Assembly: GCA_020284085.1 (NCBI GenBank)
Contig: JACEVL010000019.1
Coordinates: 1,396,001 to 1,460,000, forward strand
Source of the DNA: Aporrectodea caliginosa
Taxonomy: Eukaryota > Annelida > Clitellata > Crassiclitellata > Lumbricidae
DNA length: 64,000 bases
Direction of reading: 5' to 3'
Shown piece by piece: positions 46,270 through 59,299 of this stretch. A model generated the notes under the pieces. The model was not told the origin of the DNA, ran no database searches, and saw nothing but the letters and a program-made list of their open reading frames with translations. The stretch's first letter is position 1, and each line of letters starts with the position of its first letter. The translations under genes and the position numbers were made by a program.

Positions 46270-49200
46270 CATGTATGTCCGTTACGCCCCAGTGACTCTT
46301 ACCGCTGTGGACGCAATATAATTCCTTGTCATGAGCCGAAAACAGTAGAATGCCGCGAAGCGACGAAGTTTCGCAGACATGGTCTTATTATTCTTGACGT
46401 CTCCGTAGGAGGTCATCCATCAAGTAGGCACGCAGAAATCCGGAAAAATTGGCGCCCTCCCCTCCCTTTACGCACGTAGACTTTCTTTACTCCCTACCCC
46501 AACTGCCTACGTATACGCACCTCCAAGTCGTATAGAACAGCCTATATTTAATCCACACAGAAACAATCGTCAGAGGTCAGAGGTAACGTGGCATATAAGT
46601 TGCACCCAACAGTCCTACTTCTCCAGGTAGTAGGCCTACTTGTCTGATGGCTGTTCAGTGGCTCGATTGAAGGCCAATAACAGATGGATTATTATCGAGG
46701 TTTCACCCCACCCACGCCACCCCCGTTTCCTCTGCGTACTATACACTATCAGTAGATATCCCCATTGTGCAAGCATAATAGCATATGCATTTGGGTTAAT
46801 CCCTACCCCTCCATGCGTACATACTACATGGATGCCACCCCCATAGATGCTTATTCTTGTCTTGCAAAAGAGTGGAGGAGAGCAAGCAGCCATGGATGAA
46901 CGGTGAATCCAGTGATTACGTGTTAAGTGTCGTCAGGATTCTCGTCCATTAACTTGGCTTCGATCATGCTCTTTACTTCCTCCTCCTCCGCTTAATCCTC
47001 CGCAACATCCACATTCAGTCCATTAATTCCGCTCACGTGGTGTAAATGATTTAGAGAAACCCAACAACGGAAACATCGATCGTTACAACAAAACTACAGC
47101 ACAATATAATGTATTCACGCCAACACACCCACACACCCACACACAAACACACACACACCCCAACACACAGACATACTGTCACATACACACACTGGAAGAC
47201 ACGACATAAATAATACCTACACTGTAGGAGTTACAGTTACTTTACGTTGCATCGCACTCCATTATAAGCAATTGACAATATAGCTTACGTTTATATACTG
47301 CATATGTAGGCTACGCATGTATATTCGTATATTTATGTCTATATATATATACATTGTATAACTATAAGGTTATGCATAAGCTTAGTTCATATCGAATCTC
47401 ATGTATGTATACTAGGCCTGTACGAAATTATGTTTATATATTATGCATAATATGATATCTCGTATTTTAGCCTGTATTATATAATATATATTGTTCGTGC
47501 GTTTGTGGTTCGTATGTGTGTGTGCGTATGTGCGTGAGTGTTTGTGTTTCAGTGTCTACGTGTGAATTTATGTCGTGTGGTTTGCGTAAACTGACCCGTA
47601 AAATTTTCGACGCATCGATCTCGTAGTTTCCGGATGGAGCGAAAGTCCTTCTGAAGTCAACGACGACACAGAGCGCCAGGAAACAGACGTACACACACGC
47701 ACAGACAGAGAGAAAGACACACAGACAAACAACTGCACATGTACACGCACAAGTCACTTACTAAGCGAGTGGCCCAACAAAACGATAGACAGACAACACA
47801 GGTCGATAGACCATATAGAAGTCACAAACATACAGGCAGTCAGATAGACAGAAAGACAAGCAGACGTATACAGTCACTTAATATGCTAGCACGCAATCAG
47901 GCAAACACGGATGGATAAACCATACAGACAGACAGACATAGACAGACAGACAGACAGCAAAAACCGGATAAGGACTTGTCGCATGTTAGACCCTTCTGGT
48001 TAGAGAATAGTGTCCGTTGACAATCCATCAAGCATACACTCGTTTGGTTACTGCTGGACATCGTTGGATCGACGTAATCCTACCGTGTTTGCGTGTGTGC
48101 TGTTTTGGAAAGCGTGGCCAGAAAATCTCAGTTAATGCTAGCAACTGGCTTGCCCTAAACCTGTTGGATAATTTGAGAGTTTAAAGCCTGCATTTACTAA
48201 ACATTTAAGACAAAGAATTTTCCGCGGGTGAATCAATTGCAATCGTCCAATTTACAGAAAGACGAGTCAACGTCTGGATTGAAAGCTTATAGAGTCAATA
48301 ATTATATAGGCCTACGCCCTACGTAGGTGCAGGTACAGTCATGCACTGGTATCAGAGATGACTTTTTAATCAACAGGGCAATAAATAATTACGACCTTAG
48401 TGACAATATATATCATAAAAATGTTGATCATCACCATATTTAACGATCTTTACCCGTCATCTCAAACGGACTGAATCCGCGCCAGAATCATTGTTGCTGC
48501 TCATATCATATTCAACGACAAAAGTGTTGTTTGGAAAATTGAAAACATTCTCATACGCTGGAGGATTATCGCCATGGGTGCCATTCCTAACTAAACAGAA
48601 TTGCGGAATATGTCCCTTCTGCTACATGCGGATCTGTGGTGGTTGACAAGGCTATAGACACGGTCTAATTTAATACTTTAATCAGGTTCACTATGCCAGC
48701 TAGATCTAGATTCAAATAGGCCTAATCGTTAACTACGAACTTCTTGGCAGTTCGCATCTGTATAGCGAATTACTACACGTTATGTAGCGAATTTCTCATG
48801 AGAGTCAAATAGCGCTTATATGTTTTATTATGTAGTCCCAAAGGACTCGACACTAACGATTTCTCGTCTATAATTATAGGAGTTACAAGCTCTTCAACAG
48901 GTACAAAGAATCCAACGATTCCAACGGCTCATAGATTCTCCACGTCAGTCTTATTGCATTACTTGAACCTGAATGCAAACGGATATCTAAGCAACCTATG
49001 CAACCTGACTTTACGGACTTGATTTCATAATTGAATTTAAAACCTGTTTTACAGTTCGCAAGGTATAGGCCTATAATATTCCAATCAATCGAACTATCTC
49101 TGTTCTATGCTCACTCCCCATACTAACAAAATATTCTCCAGCCACACTGCAGATAGGCCAACTTTCACTCTGAGACTTGCTGGGCTTCATGTAATACTGT

Positions 49201-49693
49201 TGTAATAGTGTTGGCCCTGTTTGGCTCTCGGACCTTCTCAGTGGATGCCCCTAAGTTGTAGAATTAATTGCCCAGTTTTGTTCATTTTGTCAAATGCCTA
49301 GTCTTAGGTCTAAAAATGAATCCAACGACATGGCATCTTTTAAAGGCCGTCCTGCTATTGCATCGCTACAGGGCTTAAGCACATTAGAAGGAAACAAGAC
49401 TATGCAGCAAATGTGTCACCTTGGAATTTGTTACTTTTATCCACTCTTACCTCTACAGATATTTGAACTTTGGCTTTTAACCTCGATCACCCGTTAAAAC
49501 ACGTCAGCAATTTCTTAAATCGTAGGTAGATGAGTCCTGCAACAGCTCTTACGTAACCACGTGCAACTAAACTAATAACGCCAGCTCTGAGCACTGAACG
49601 GTTGTGAGGACAAAGTGCATGTTGACGAATTACACATCTGTCGAATCGGATCTTTGATCGATCAGGCCACCGAAGTCCATGCCTAGACCAGAC

Positions 49694-49906
<213 letters not shown>

Positions 49907-50144
49907 TATCACATACAGCAAACAAACACAAACACCTAGACTTACACTTAGACACCGAGATACACGCACACACACATAATATAGGTGGATATGTTTTTTA
50001 TTCCAAGCACGGTATTTCTCTCATAATATTATATTCTAAGTAGATGCTGCCTCCTTCTTCCTATACACTTCATCTAATTCCGTTAGCCTCCGCCTCCCCC
50101 TCTCTATCTCTCTCTCTTTCTCTGTCTGTCTGTCTCTGTCTGTC

Positions 50145-50176
<32 letters not shown>

Positions 50177-51419
50177 GCTGGCTCGCTCGTTGGCTTGCCA
50201 TCCGTCTCTGCCCACACACATTAGGTCCTATATGTGGACTTTTTTCTTCATCTGCTTCGGTGTTTTTGGGTTGCTCGGCACGAACTCTTTCTCCACCAAC
50301 CCCCGGTCCATCGCCCATCTTTGTCACCGTACACCTGCGTCTCTAACCATCTTGATTTCTATGTCTGCCTGGATCTGGCCATTTCATTGCATCTCTCTGC
50401 CCTTCATTAACTCTGACTAGAGATGTATGCCTTCTGCGTTTACTCCGTTTCATCGTCTGTTTCACTAAGTCCACCCACTTGCCCACTTGCATGCATCTGT
50501 TCTTTTCATCATCATAAGGTATCAGCAGCGTACATTTGCATTGCTCCTTCACACTGTCCAACTACCTGTTTATGGCTATGTGGGCTGTTCCACTTTACTC
50601 TTGATTATCATTCATTAGGCAGCATCCCGTAAAACAGTGTAGCAAAGCTCAATAGCAATCAGTAGGGTAGGCAATGTGAGCGTTCCTTAATAAGTTATTT
50701 AGAGAGACTTTAGTTAAGAAAGGGACTATAGTATCACGTTTGGTCTTGATCCCGAGCTACATACATTTTTTTTAACACTGTGCACAAGTTTTCAGCATTC
50801 CACCTATGTTTAGGAGTGGCATAGCACAATGTTTGGGCTCTATGCAAATTTGTTTATGCAGCTAAATTAAGAATACGACGGTTGAAGAATGCAACACAAT
50901 AAAACACAACTGCAATGCAAATGATCTATACATGACGTTGCTGTTGGAGAAAGTTGATAATGTTCTCTTTACGAATGTCATTGAAGTCGAGAAAAACATT
51001 ACGAGCCGTTAAGTAGACTGGAGGAGTTAAGTTTTCAAGGCAACAGCACCGTTATATGCAGGGCTTACGAATCCCATACGACAATATTCCCACATGGGTT
51101 TCATATGTCTTGCATATGTACTTACAGCATATAAAGCCTATATGGAAATATTGTCTTTTGGGTTTCATTTGCCCTAAACATGGTTCCATTATGTTTGGAC
51201 ATATATGGGAAAATTACCTATGGGATCGTATGTCCTATGCATGACGTTGCTATTGGGGAAATGTAGGCCTATATGTCAACGCTGTTAGCAAATTTCGCGC
51301 AAGAAAATTCCGCAATAATACAAAATATTAAATATAATAACTTTTACTTTTCAACACGTTTTTTCGCTGTTGGCACTCAATCTAAATCTGTGCAAGCTTA
51401 AGGCATACAGCATTAGACC

Positions 51420-51610
51420 CAGTGGCGGCGCCAGACATTTTTTTTAACTAGGGCATGGCCAGGGCTATCGTACAAGTAACCAGTGCAGGGGCAATTTATG
51501 CCACAAATAAATTCTCTGCAGGGCAAATATTTTGGCAGGGCAACGACCAGGGCAAATGCTTTTTTACCAGGGCATTTGCCCTTGCTTGCCCTGGTGTAGT
51601 GCCGCCACTG
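51420..51610. mobile_element. hAT-like MITE, CAGTGGCGGC family, copy 2
   Basis: A 191-bp element with 10-bp terminal inverted repeats (CAGTGGCGGC at 51420, GCCGCCACTG ending 51610) and a perfect 8-bp duplication ATTAGACC (51412-51419 and 51611-51618). The interior has internal repeats of the CAGGGCAA / AGGGCATTTGCC type. It shares its ends with 7036-7240 but the interiors differ. Confidence 0.92.
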
Positions 51611-51721
51611 ATTAGACCTACTCAGCTAAATTGGGGTTTGCTTTTAGTAGTTGCGTTATTAACAACATAATTAGCATGTGATATTAGAACGGCCAAGTTT
51701 GCATTATTGAGCTATGAAGGA

Positions 51722-51822
51722 TATTGCGGACTTGAACTGATATAGCGCCGGTGATTATAAGCTGGTCTGCCTGACGCGGCTTTTGTGTTTCGCTGACAAA
51801 TATCGAAGATTTACATTTACAT
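51722..51822. repeat. Dispersed repeat family member, copy 3
   Basis: Contains GCGGACTTGAACTGATATAG, CGCCGGTGATTATAAGCTGG and GACGCGGCTTTTGTGTTTCG. It aligns with copies at 11936 and 23815. Confidence 0.55.
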
Positions 51823-52264
51823 TTACATATGAAAGACGTCAAAAGTATATTGAATTTATGCTATTTTCATTACAGTGCTGTGGTCATATATACGGTCCCA
51901 ATAGATTTGTTTGTGAGAGAGTCGTTTCTAATCTGATTCGCTGTCACTGCTGGAAAGTCCGGTAAGAACATTGATTGTTTCTGACTGCAGATCCTTTTTC
52001 TGTCGTCCAATGCATAGTGAATGGCATCTTCCATCCATGCCATTCTTGACTGTAGACTGTAGAGTGTAGACCTTAGTAAAGAAATCCCTATAATAGATTG
52101 CTACGCAAAATCTCCAAATCTGAAGTCGATCCCAAAATCTCAAGTCGATCCCAAAATCTCAAGCTCTTGGGAAAAATCCCAAGGAGTAGAGGCTCTCCAA
52201 CTGATGACTGATCTATACCAGTTTCCATCGACGCAGAAAATCTAAGCAGTAATTGTAATTGTAT

Positions 52265-52330
52265 GTAATTTTCATTTATATAGCGCCTCTTCAGGAAAAC
52301 TCACCAGACTGCAAGTGGCGTATATTGCGG
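52265..52330 (-). mobile_element. LINE 3'-end remnant
   Basis: CATTTATATAGCGCCTCTTC at 52274, the complement of the LINE 3' motif seen at 30125, 43738 and 61724. No coding part is recognisable. Confidence 0.45.
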
Positions 52331-52629
52331 ATCATATAAACAGTAGCCTAGATGTTAAGTAGAGCAATATCCTTGATATACTCTGCGCCATTGTGTTCAT
52401 TCCGGCACACTGCACTGTCGTGGACCTCAAAGCTTACGTTCAGGACTTTTTCTAGCGCAAGATTGAGTCCAATGTTAATTTCGATTATTTATGACGGTCT
52501 CTTGGCTGGGAAGCTAATTTTCGCTTTAATCCCAACAATACGTGAATTGGCGCTAAACAAATTTACCAAATGCGATGTAATTTGGTGGAAGATAAAATCC
52601 TCGATGGTCCGACCGACAATAGAGCTACC

Positions 52630-52745
52630 CGGCCGAGACAGAGACAGACAGACAGATATACATACAGGCACAGAGAGACAGACAAACAGAGAGAGACAGA
52701 CAGAGAGGGAGACAGACAGACAGACACAGAGTAAGAGAGAGAGAG
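52630..52745. repeat. GACA microsatellite
   Basis: GACA and GAGA array; no gene. Confidence 0.8.
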
Positions 52746-52987
52746 TACTGTGCTTAACTGGATAGCGGTTTCAGATGCTGGTCTTGGTGGAAGATGAAGA
52801 TGATGCGGAGCACAGGTGACAGTCGGCACGCTTCCCTGAGATGGATCCAAAGATGCGGAAGAGGAGACGGAAGGAGGGGAGAAGGACGAGTGGGTGGAAA
52901 ATAATTTAGAATAATATGAGAGATGTATATTGAAATAAAATGTAGATCAGTGTTTGCAAATTGATATTGGTTTTCCCATTAGCGCCG

Positions 52988-53265
52988 TCATCCATCCATC
53001 CATCCATCCATTACTCCATTCATCAATCTATCGATCCAACCATTCCATTATCCATCCATCCATCCATCCATCTATCCATCTATCGATCCAACAATCCATC
53101 AATCCATCAATCAATCAATGCATTCATTCATTCATCCATTCATCCATCCTCTGATCCATCCTTCCATCTACCCTTCTTTCCTTCCTTCCATCCATCTATT
53201 CATTTATCCATCATTTTGCCCATCCATGTATCCATCTCTTCTTCCCTCCTTCCCTTCCTCAATCC
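52988..53265. repeat. ATCC/ATTC microsatellite
   Basis: Long degenerate array of CATC, CATT and ATCA tetranucleotides. The two open frames rich in H, S, I and P are artefacts. A GATT array follows at about 53488-53530. Confidence 0.85.
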
Positions 53266-53498
53266 ATCCGTCTATTCAGCCTTAGACATGGTCTACTTAT
53301 ATCAACTCCGAAGACAAATTACAGTAGTTTACCATCGAGACGAATGCACAGAATGATAATAACGAAATAAGACAGAGATGGAAAGCCAGACATACTGCCA
53401 GAAAACTAGACAGACAGACAGAGATGAAGACACACAGAAACTGAGAGACAGAAAGACAGTCCATGATCCAATAAAATATGTATTCTATGATTGATTGG

Positions 53499-53531
<33 letters not shown>

Positions 53532-53703
53532 GTATGTTCCATCGTTTATAGCTGCTACTCACTGTCTAACGATGTTTATATCAGTTTAGCCTATGTTGAA
53601 TACCAACTAGGAATATAAATAACAGGATTTGTGTATATATAGGTGTGTATGTATGAACGTATGTATGCATTTATGTATACATCTATGTATGTATGTAAGT
53701 ATG

Positions 53704-54378
53704 CAGTGTTATTTTACTTCACAAAATAATTTCTATTTCAGTTTCAGTTCAGTTCGGCTGGGAGTAATTTCAGTTTCAGTTCAGTTTCAGTTCTCAAATA
53801 ATTTCAGTTCAACTTCAACTTCGAGTTCTCAAATAATTTCAGTTCAACTTCAACTTCGAGTTCTTAAATAATTTCAGTTCAAGTTACAGTTCTCAAACAA
53901 TTTTAGTTCAAGTTACCGGACAACAAACGAGCTAAACTTGACGACATTCTCGAAAAGAACCGCTGAACGACAATACTGTGAACGATAATACCGTGATATA
54001 CCGAGAAATCTCGCGAGATTAACGACTTTCTATTAAGTTCTTAACATAGTCCAACGAAAGACTGGTTCACCGCTAATTTAAGTCAGTATTCAGTAAGTAA
54101 ATTACTTCATTTCTATAACATAGTCCAACGAAAGACTGGTTCACCGCTAATTTAAGTCAGTAAGTAAATTACTTCATTTCTATTTTTAGTCATAAATGTG
54201 TATAATTTCCGTTCGGATTTTAATTATCGTTACAGTTTTTATTCAGTTCGGCATCATTTATTTCCGTTTCCGTTCAGTTTTCGTTCTTAGAATATTTTCA
54301 GTTATCGTTATACTTATCGTTAACGGAATGGATTATTTTCAGTTCGACTTATCGTTTCCGTTAACGAATATAACACTT
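53704..54378. mobile_element. Probable hAT-like MITE with CAGTTC-type subterminal repeats
   Basis: Ends CAGTGTTAT (53704) and ATAACACTT (54378) are inverted copies. Flanks TAAGTATG (53696-53703) and AAAGTATG (54379-54386) form an 8-bp duplication with one mismatch. The left interior is built of TTTCAGTTCAACTTCAACTT-type repeats and the right of TTATCGTTtCCGTTaACG-type repeats. A tandem duplication of about 70 bp (TAACATAGTCCAACGAAAGA, starting about 54043 and 54117) sits in the middle. No transposase is seen. Confidence 0.65.
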
Positions 54379-54456
54379 AAAGTATGTATGCAGGTATGTA
54401 TTTATGAATGTATGTATTTATATATATGTAGGCATATGTATGCATTTATGTATATA

Positions 54457-54970
54457 CAATGATTTTTTCTAGAAAAAAGGTTCCGGAACTGAACAAATTC
54501 AATTAATTATAGAAGTGTTCCGAAAGGCTAAACGGTGAAACCTCAGCCTCTTTTTTTAAGACATATTAAAACTGAAAAATTAAATAATATTTTATAAATC
54601 ATTCATTTATAATAAATTTCAAAGTTTGACCACGTTCTCATCTGACAAATCTCCCTGCTCCGGTCTTTGCTCTTTGTTTACTTTACGCTAAAATACGAAG
54701 TCGGCAGACGCCGCAGACCGGAAATGATTTATTCCAACGACGTCAAATGAAATCTGAGGTACGATGTATCGATGGACGGTGGACCTTAGGGGCATATTTG
54801 ATGCTAATATTTTTATTTAATATATTTATCAATTATTAATAAACATTGAAAACACTTAAATTAAATTAAAGTAAACTTGTATAATTTTTTTAAATTAATT
54901 AAATTATTTTTAATAGCTGGAAATGGTTCCGAAAAGCCGTTCCGGAGCGTTTCGTCTGAAAACAGCACTG
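54457..54970. mobile_element. Probable hAT-like MITE (514 bp)
   Basis: The left end CAATGATTTTTTCTAGAAAA and the right end, read on the minus strand, CAGTGCTGTTTTCAGACGAA are imperfect inverted copies, both running into TCCGGAAC about 30 bp in. The flanks are an exact 8-bp duplication, TGTATATA (54449-54456 and 54971-54978). The surrounding DNA is rich in similar TATG words, so a chance match of the flanks is possible, but the position at both ends argues for insertion. Confidence 0.68.
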
Positions 54971-55169
54971 TGTATATAATACTCATGCATGTATATCTGT
55001 ATTTACTTATGTATAATTGTATATGTATGCATATAGTTATGTATGTTTGTATGCATATATGTGCAAATTTATGTAGTGCCTTTACACTATCTCCTAAAAG
55101 CGAATACATGTTATATATATCTCTTTATATATATATATCTTTATAATATATATCTATCTTTATAATATA

Positions 55170-57650
55170 TATCTATCTTTATATCTGTGAGTGAATTGTA
55201 TAATAATAGAAGAATCAATCAGACGAGTAGCAATGTACCGTCGGTAGTGAGGCGTGTGGCAATGTTATCGGAGGACCAAAGGAGGTCAACCTTTGCAGGG
55301 CAGTCCCAGATGTAACCACTTGTGTTTTAGAAATTCGTCTGAATCGATCCGTTTATCGAGCTTACTCCCTCTGTTGGCTTCGGCTGCTCCATGATTCTAG
55401 CAACCTATATACCTCTGGCCAACTGCGTCACTGCAGATATTCAGCGCTCAGCGGAATGCAATAAAAGGAAAGATAACGTTGCAACACTAAAGATACGTTT
55501 TAGAGTCCTTCCAAAATTTCAGGCGATGCCTTCTGTATCCAGAGAAAGCCGTTTCGATTACGAGAATGGACACAATTGAAGTAGATTTGGTGGCCATCAC
55601 TCATTCAATCACCGTTCTTCAATTTCTTCTGAAGTTTACAATTGCACAGTGGAAGAAATTGACGAATGACAAACCAGTTGCACAGATGTTGCTGACTTTG
55701 CGGGCTAAGCCGGGTGCTGTATTATCAAAGGACAAGGAACTGGGTTAGATGTTACTAGCTTTCGAGAAGAAAATGAGCAAGATATTAGACGGTCTTTAGA
55801 GTAGCAACTAAGCAAAAGATTAAATCAGCTTTGAAGAAGAAATTGAGGAAGATATTAGACGTTCTTTAGAGTAGGAACTAAGCAAATGACTAAATCATCT
55901 TTGGAGAAGAAATTGAGGAAGATATTAAACCGTTCTTGATAAGAAATTCAGCAGGAATAGATTAAACATTCTTTGGAGAAGAAATCGAGAAAAAGACTAA
56001 ACCGTATTTGTAACAGGAAATTAAAATATCTCTGGAGAAACAACTGAGCAGGAATTTCAATAAACGTTGCAATAATTGGAATCCGTTGACGGAGGTGAGG
56101 CGGTCAATTGGTCAGCTGCCGGCGGAATTCTCGCAATGGGCAAAGTACGTGGTCTGCTCGTTCAAGAGAATGAAAGGAATGGAGGAAGGGATGTAGGAAA
56201 GGATGGAGGGATGTTTAGATGGAGGGAGGGATGTAGGGATGGACGGAGGAGGTACGGAGTATGGATGCTGCTATTGACAGTGCCATCGTCTTAATAAGCT
56301 CAATAATCCAGCAAAACTTCCTGCTCCTAAATATCTCGAATACTGCAGTGGATCACTTTAGAAAAACACCAGGATTCGTAGGCGGAAGCAGTGATAGGAC
56401 TAGGAGAGATATATAGACATAAACACGCAGACACTCAGGGACACAAAGCGTAGATTCACAGCTCCATCAACTCACACACAGAATACACAAGGATAAGTTA
56501 CTGATTTGCCAGGTGATCGGATAAAAGGAGGCAGATTAAGGAGTTCCTGCGAAAGTTTACACTGTAGTCTTCCAAACGATGATTAGTTAAGATGAGCTAA
56601 AGTAAGCTAAGTCCAAATAAGGCGAGTTATTATAAGGAAAGTTAAATTAAGACAAGCGAAGAGATACAAATTACGGAATGGATGGCCTAAAGCGTTGCGA
56701 CAGTTTGTTTATATGACACATCGACAAAACATGTTTTCATTTAAAGTAAATCGTACCCAATTTTGCATGTGCAGCAACATTAACGTTTCCAACATTCTTC
56801 AAAATGTTGCGACTCCTAAAAGAGTGTAACTGACATAATGTGTAATCTGCGACATAACCGAAACTCAGTCCATGCTCGACCTCCGAGTAAAGGAAGTTGC
56901 TTCAACAGTTGCACATCGATTTCCCGAGAGTTGCACTAATCAACTTGGGGCTAATGAAGCCTCGTCAATGATTTCATAATTTCTGAAGTCATTTCTTTCT
57001 TGTGACTTTTAAAATCAGATCAGTATATTGATTTTAAAATAATATTATGATCCTTATGATTTAATTCAGATAGGAGATCATATTCATGAATTCATACGTC
57101 AATGATGTGGGCGACAACAAATTCTAAACTGCGGTTAGATTCGTCAGCGGTTGGAATTGCAGCGTTGATAACACAAAACTTCTAGAGCATGATCAAGTAA
57201 GTAAACTCCATGTTTCAAATAAATGGTTAAGCTGCTCGACTGTTGTCATTAATATTGTTGCTATCATAAACTCAAACTGAACTATCTGTTGGTGAAAGGC
57301 GAGTGTTCTTTGACGGACAGATTAATGGCAGATGCTTTCTTGCTGACAAAGCTGATATTAATTTTTATATATGATATTTATAGAGCACCAATAAATGAAT
57401 AATAAGTTATTACTCTAATAACATCAATGGATAGCACTAAGCAATTGTGCTTAAGGGGTTGTTATGGATCCCTACACGGTGTAAGAGTCACAAAAGAGGC
57501 TTCAACCCGTAAATTGCGTGTTACCAGAGAAACAGGTAGTCCATGTGTATTACCATGTGTTGCTTTATACTTAATTTTTTATATTTGATGATCTTTGTAC
57601 ACCAAAATGCGGTTAGCAGTTGGTTTTCAATAAAGGATATACTTACTTAC
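55170..57650. other. Unassigned intronic sequence with a degenerate tandem repeat
   Basis: No exon is supported. At about 55765-56050 four degenerate units of roughly 85 bp recur (GAAGAAATTGAGGAAGATAT, then TTAGAG, then AACTAAGCA). At 56180-56260 there is a short GGAT-rich repeat. Near 57370 a TTTATAGAGCACC word resembles a LINE 3' end. Confidence 0.45.
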
Positions 57651-57756
57651 TTACTTACCAGGTAGGCGCTCGACCAATTTACCAACGTAGCACAGGTTCG
57701 TTTAATCAGTGACAGTCGATTAGCGTAGAACTGTATATGATGACGTATCCACTCAC

Positions 57757-57869
57757 CCATGAATTCTTGAACGATGCAACAGGGCATAACGACGAGCGAA
57801 ACAAAGAGATCGGCCACAGCCAAAGACATCAGAAAGTAATTGGTCACGTTCTGCAACTTACGCTCAACG
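57757..57869 (-). CDS. 5-HT2-like serotonin receptor, exon 2 (TM2)
   Basis: This 113-nt exon encodes residues 124 (split codon) to 161 plus the first base of 162. Its acceptor (GATTGTAG) ends at 57870 and its donor (GTGAGT) starts at 57756. The first base completes serine 124 from exon 1; the last base starts glycine 162, completed in exon 3. The product reads VERKLQNVTNYFLMSL, then AVADL with the sodium-site aspartate D144 (2.50), then VMPCCIVQEFM. LQNVTNYFLMSLA is the ICL1-TM2 signature of 5-HT2-type and other amine receptors. The exon is too short to stand out as an open frame; it is fixed by splice phase on both sides and by the continuity of the TM fold. Confidence 0.93.
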
Positions 57870-58103
57870 CTACAATCAGTTATAATACAACAACAAAATT
57901 AACAGTAAGAGCAGCAAAAGTTAAAAATCTTTGGTCCAATTAGCCAGGAAGGCTGTGCCTTTGTAAAAACTAAATAAACTTGATCATTAGCGTTACTTTT
58001 CTCCCTGACACTCTCAGGCATTGGGAGATAATAGGGATACTTCAATCCTGTTTCAATGCATTTCTAAATTTATCAAGCGCTTGAAAACGATTACTTTGCA
58101 CTA

Positions 58104-58766
58104 GTATTACATATAATGCCTCTGTCATTGTCTCCATGCTTGCATATTATGCTTCCATTCTTGTCTACATGCCTACATATTATGCCTCTGTACTTGTCTC
58201 CATGATTACATATTATGCCTCTGTACTTGTCTCCATGATTACATATTATGCCTCTGTACTTGTCTCCATGATTACATATTATGCCTCTGTCCTTGTCTCC
58301 ATGATTACATATTATGTCTCCGCCATTGCTTCCATGCCTACATATTATGCCTCTGTCCTTGTCTCCATGATTACATATTAAGCTTCCATTCTTGTCTCCA
58401 TGATTACATATTATGTCTCTGTCCTTGTCTCCATGATTACATATTAAGCTTCCATTCTTGTCTCCATGATTACATATTATGTCTCTGTCCTTGTCTCCAT
58501 GATTACATATTATGCCTCCGCCATTGCCTCCATCCCTACATATTATGCCTCCGCCATTGTTTCTATGACTACATATTATGCCTCCGCCATTGTCTCCATC
58601 CCTACATATTATGCCTCCGCTATTGTTTCCATGACTACATATTATGCCTCCGCCATTGTCTCCATCCCTACATATTATGCCTCCGCCATTGTTTCCATGA
58701 CTACATATTATGCCTCCGCCATTGTTTCCATGACTACATATTATGCCTCTGTCCTTAAATCCATGA
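58104..58766. repeat. 33-bp minisatellite filling intron 1 of the receptor gene
   Basis: About twenty tandem copies of a 33-bp unit (plus strand near TACATATTATGCCTCTGTCC, then TTGTCTCCATGAT). It starts 22 bp after the exon 1 donor. Because 33 is a multiple of three and the unit lacks stops, the receptor frame stays open on the minus strand through the whole array (11-residue units ending IICNHGDKDRG or IICSHGNNGG), stopping only near 58091. Two subtypes of unit occur in blocks. Confidence 0.93.
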
Positions 58767-58787
58767 TAAATGTATCTCTGTCCGCAC

Positions 58788-59158
58788 CTAATTGCAATGC
58801 AGACGAGTGTGTTTCCGGTTATTCCCACAAACACGAACAGTAACAAAAAGAGGACACGCCATGAGAATCCTTCTTCGATGGTCAATCCTGCCGCTCCTTC
58901 TCTTCCAGGCCAGATTCCCTCCTCCCACTCCACGTCGAGAAACGATGAGTTGGTCAAGTTCCCAGGCCACTTGAGCTCCGTCAGCCATCCGTTGTCGTAT
59001 ACGACGGGGACACACGTTTGACCTCGCTGGAGACTCGCTTCATCGCAGCCTGCGTACCAGAGCAGACTGGAAGAATTGGGAACAGTGGTTGTTGAAGTGG
59101 AGGAGGCCAAGCTCCGGGTATCGACTTCGACGACTGTATGGCTGTTATTAGTCGTCAT
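58788..59158 (-). CDS. 5-HT2-like serotonin receptor, exon 1 (N-terminus and TM1)
   Basis: The start is the ATG at 59158, the first in frame after an upstream stop (TGA near 59222), so no further coding exon is required. It encodes 123 residues plus two bases of codon 124. The extracellular N-terminus (about 98 residues) has sequons at N4, N28, N67 and N70 and two cysteines, without a clear signal peptide. TM1 (about 99-122) contains GITGNTLVC with N116 (1.50). The donor GTGCGG starts at 58787. The joined peptide across introns reads CIAISVERKLQNVTN, matching the TM1-TM2 turn of amine receptors. An upstream non-coding exon cannot be excluded. Confidence 0.9.
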
Positions 59159-59299
59159 AATCCAAGATATCCAACTGACTCCTAGCACGCATAGCCGCGT
59201 ATAACATTCGCACGAGCTAAATCATGCCTACAACAGAAAACAGGCGTGCGTTCAATAAGAAATACACAGATGAAACCATAATCAATGCAGTTGACTATA

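Noticed and set aside
52954..53356. H/S/I/P-rich frames of 66 and 131 codons
   Set aside because: Translations of an ATCC tetranucleotide array.
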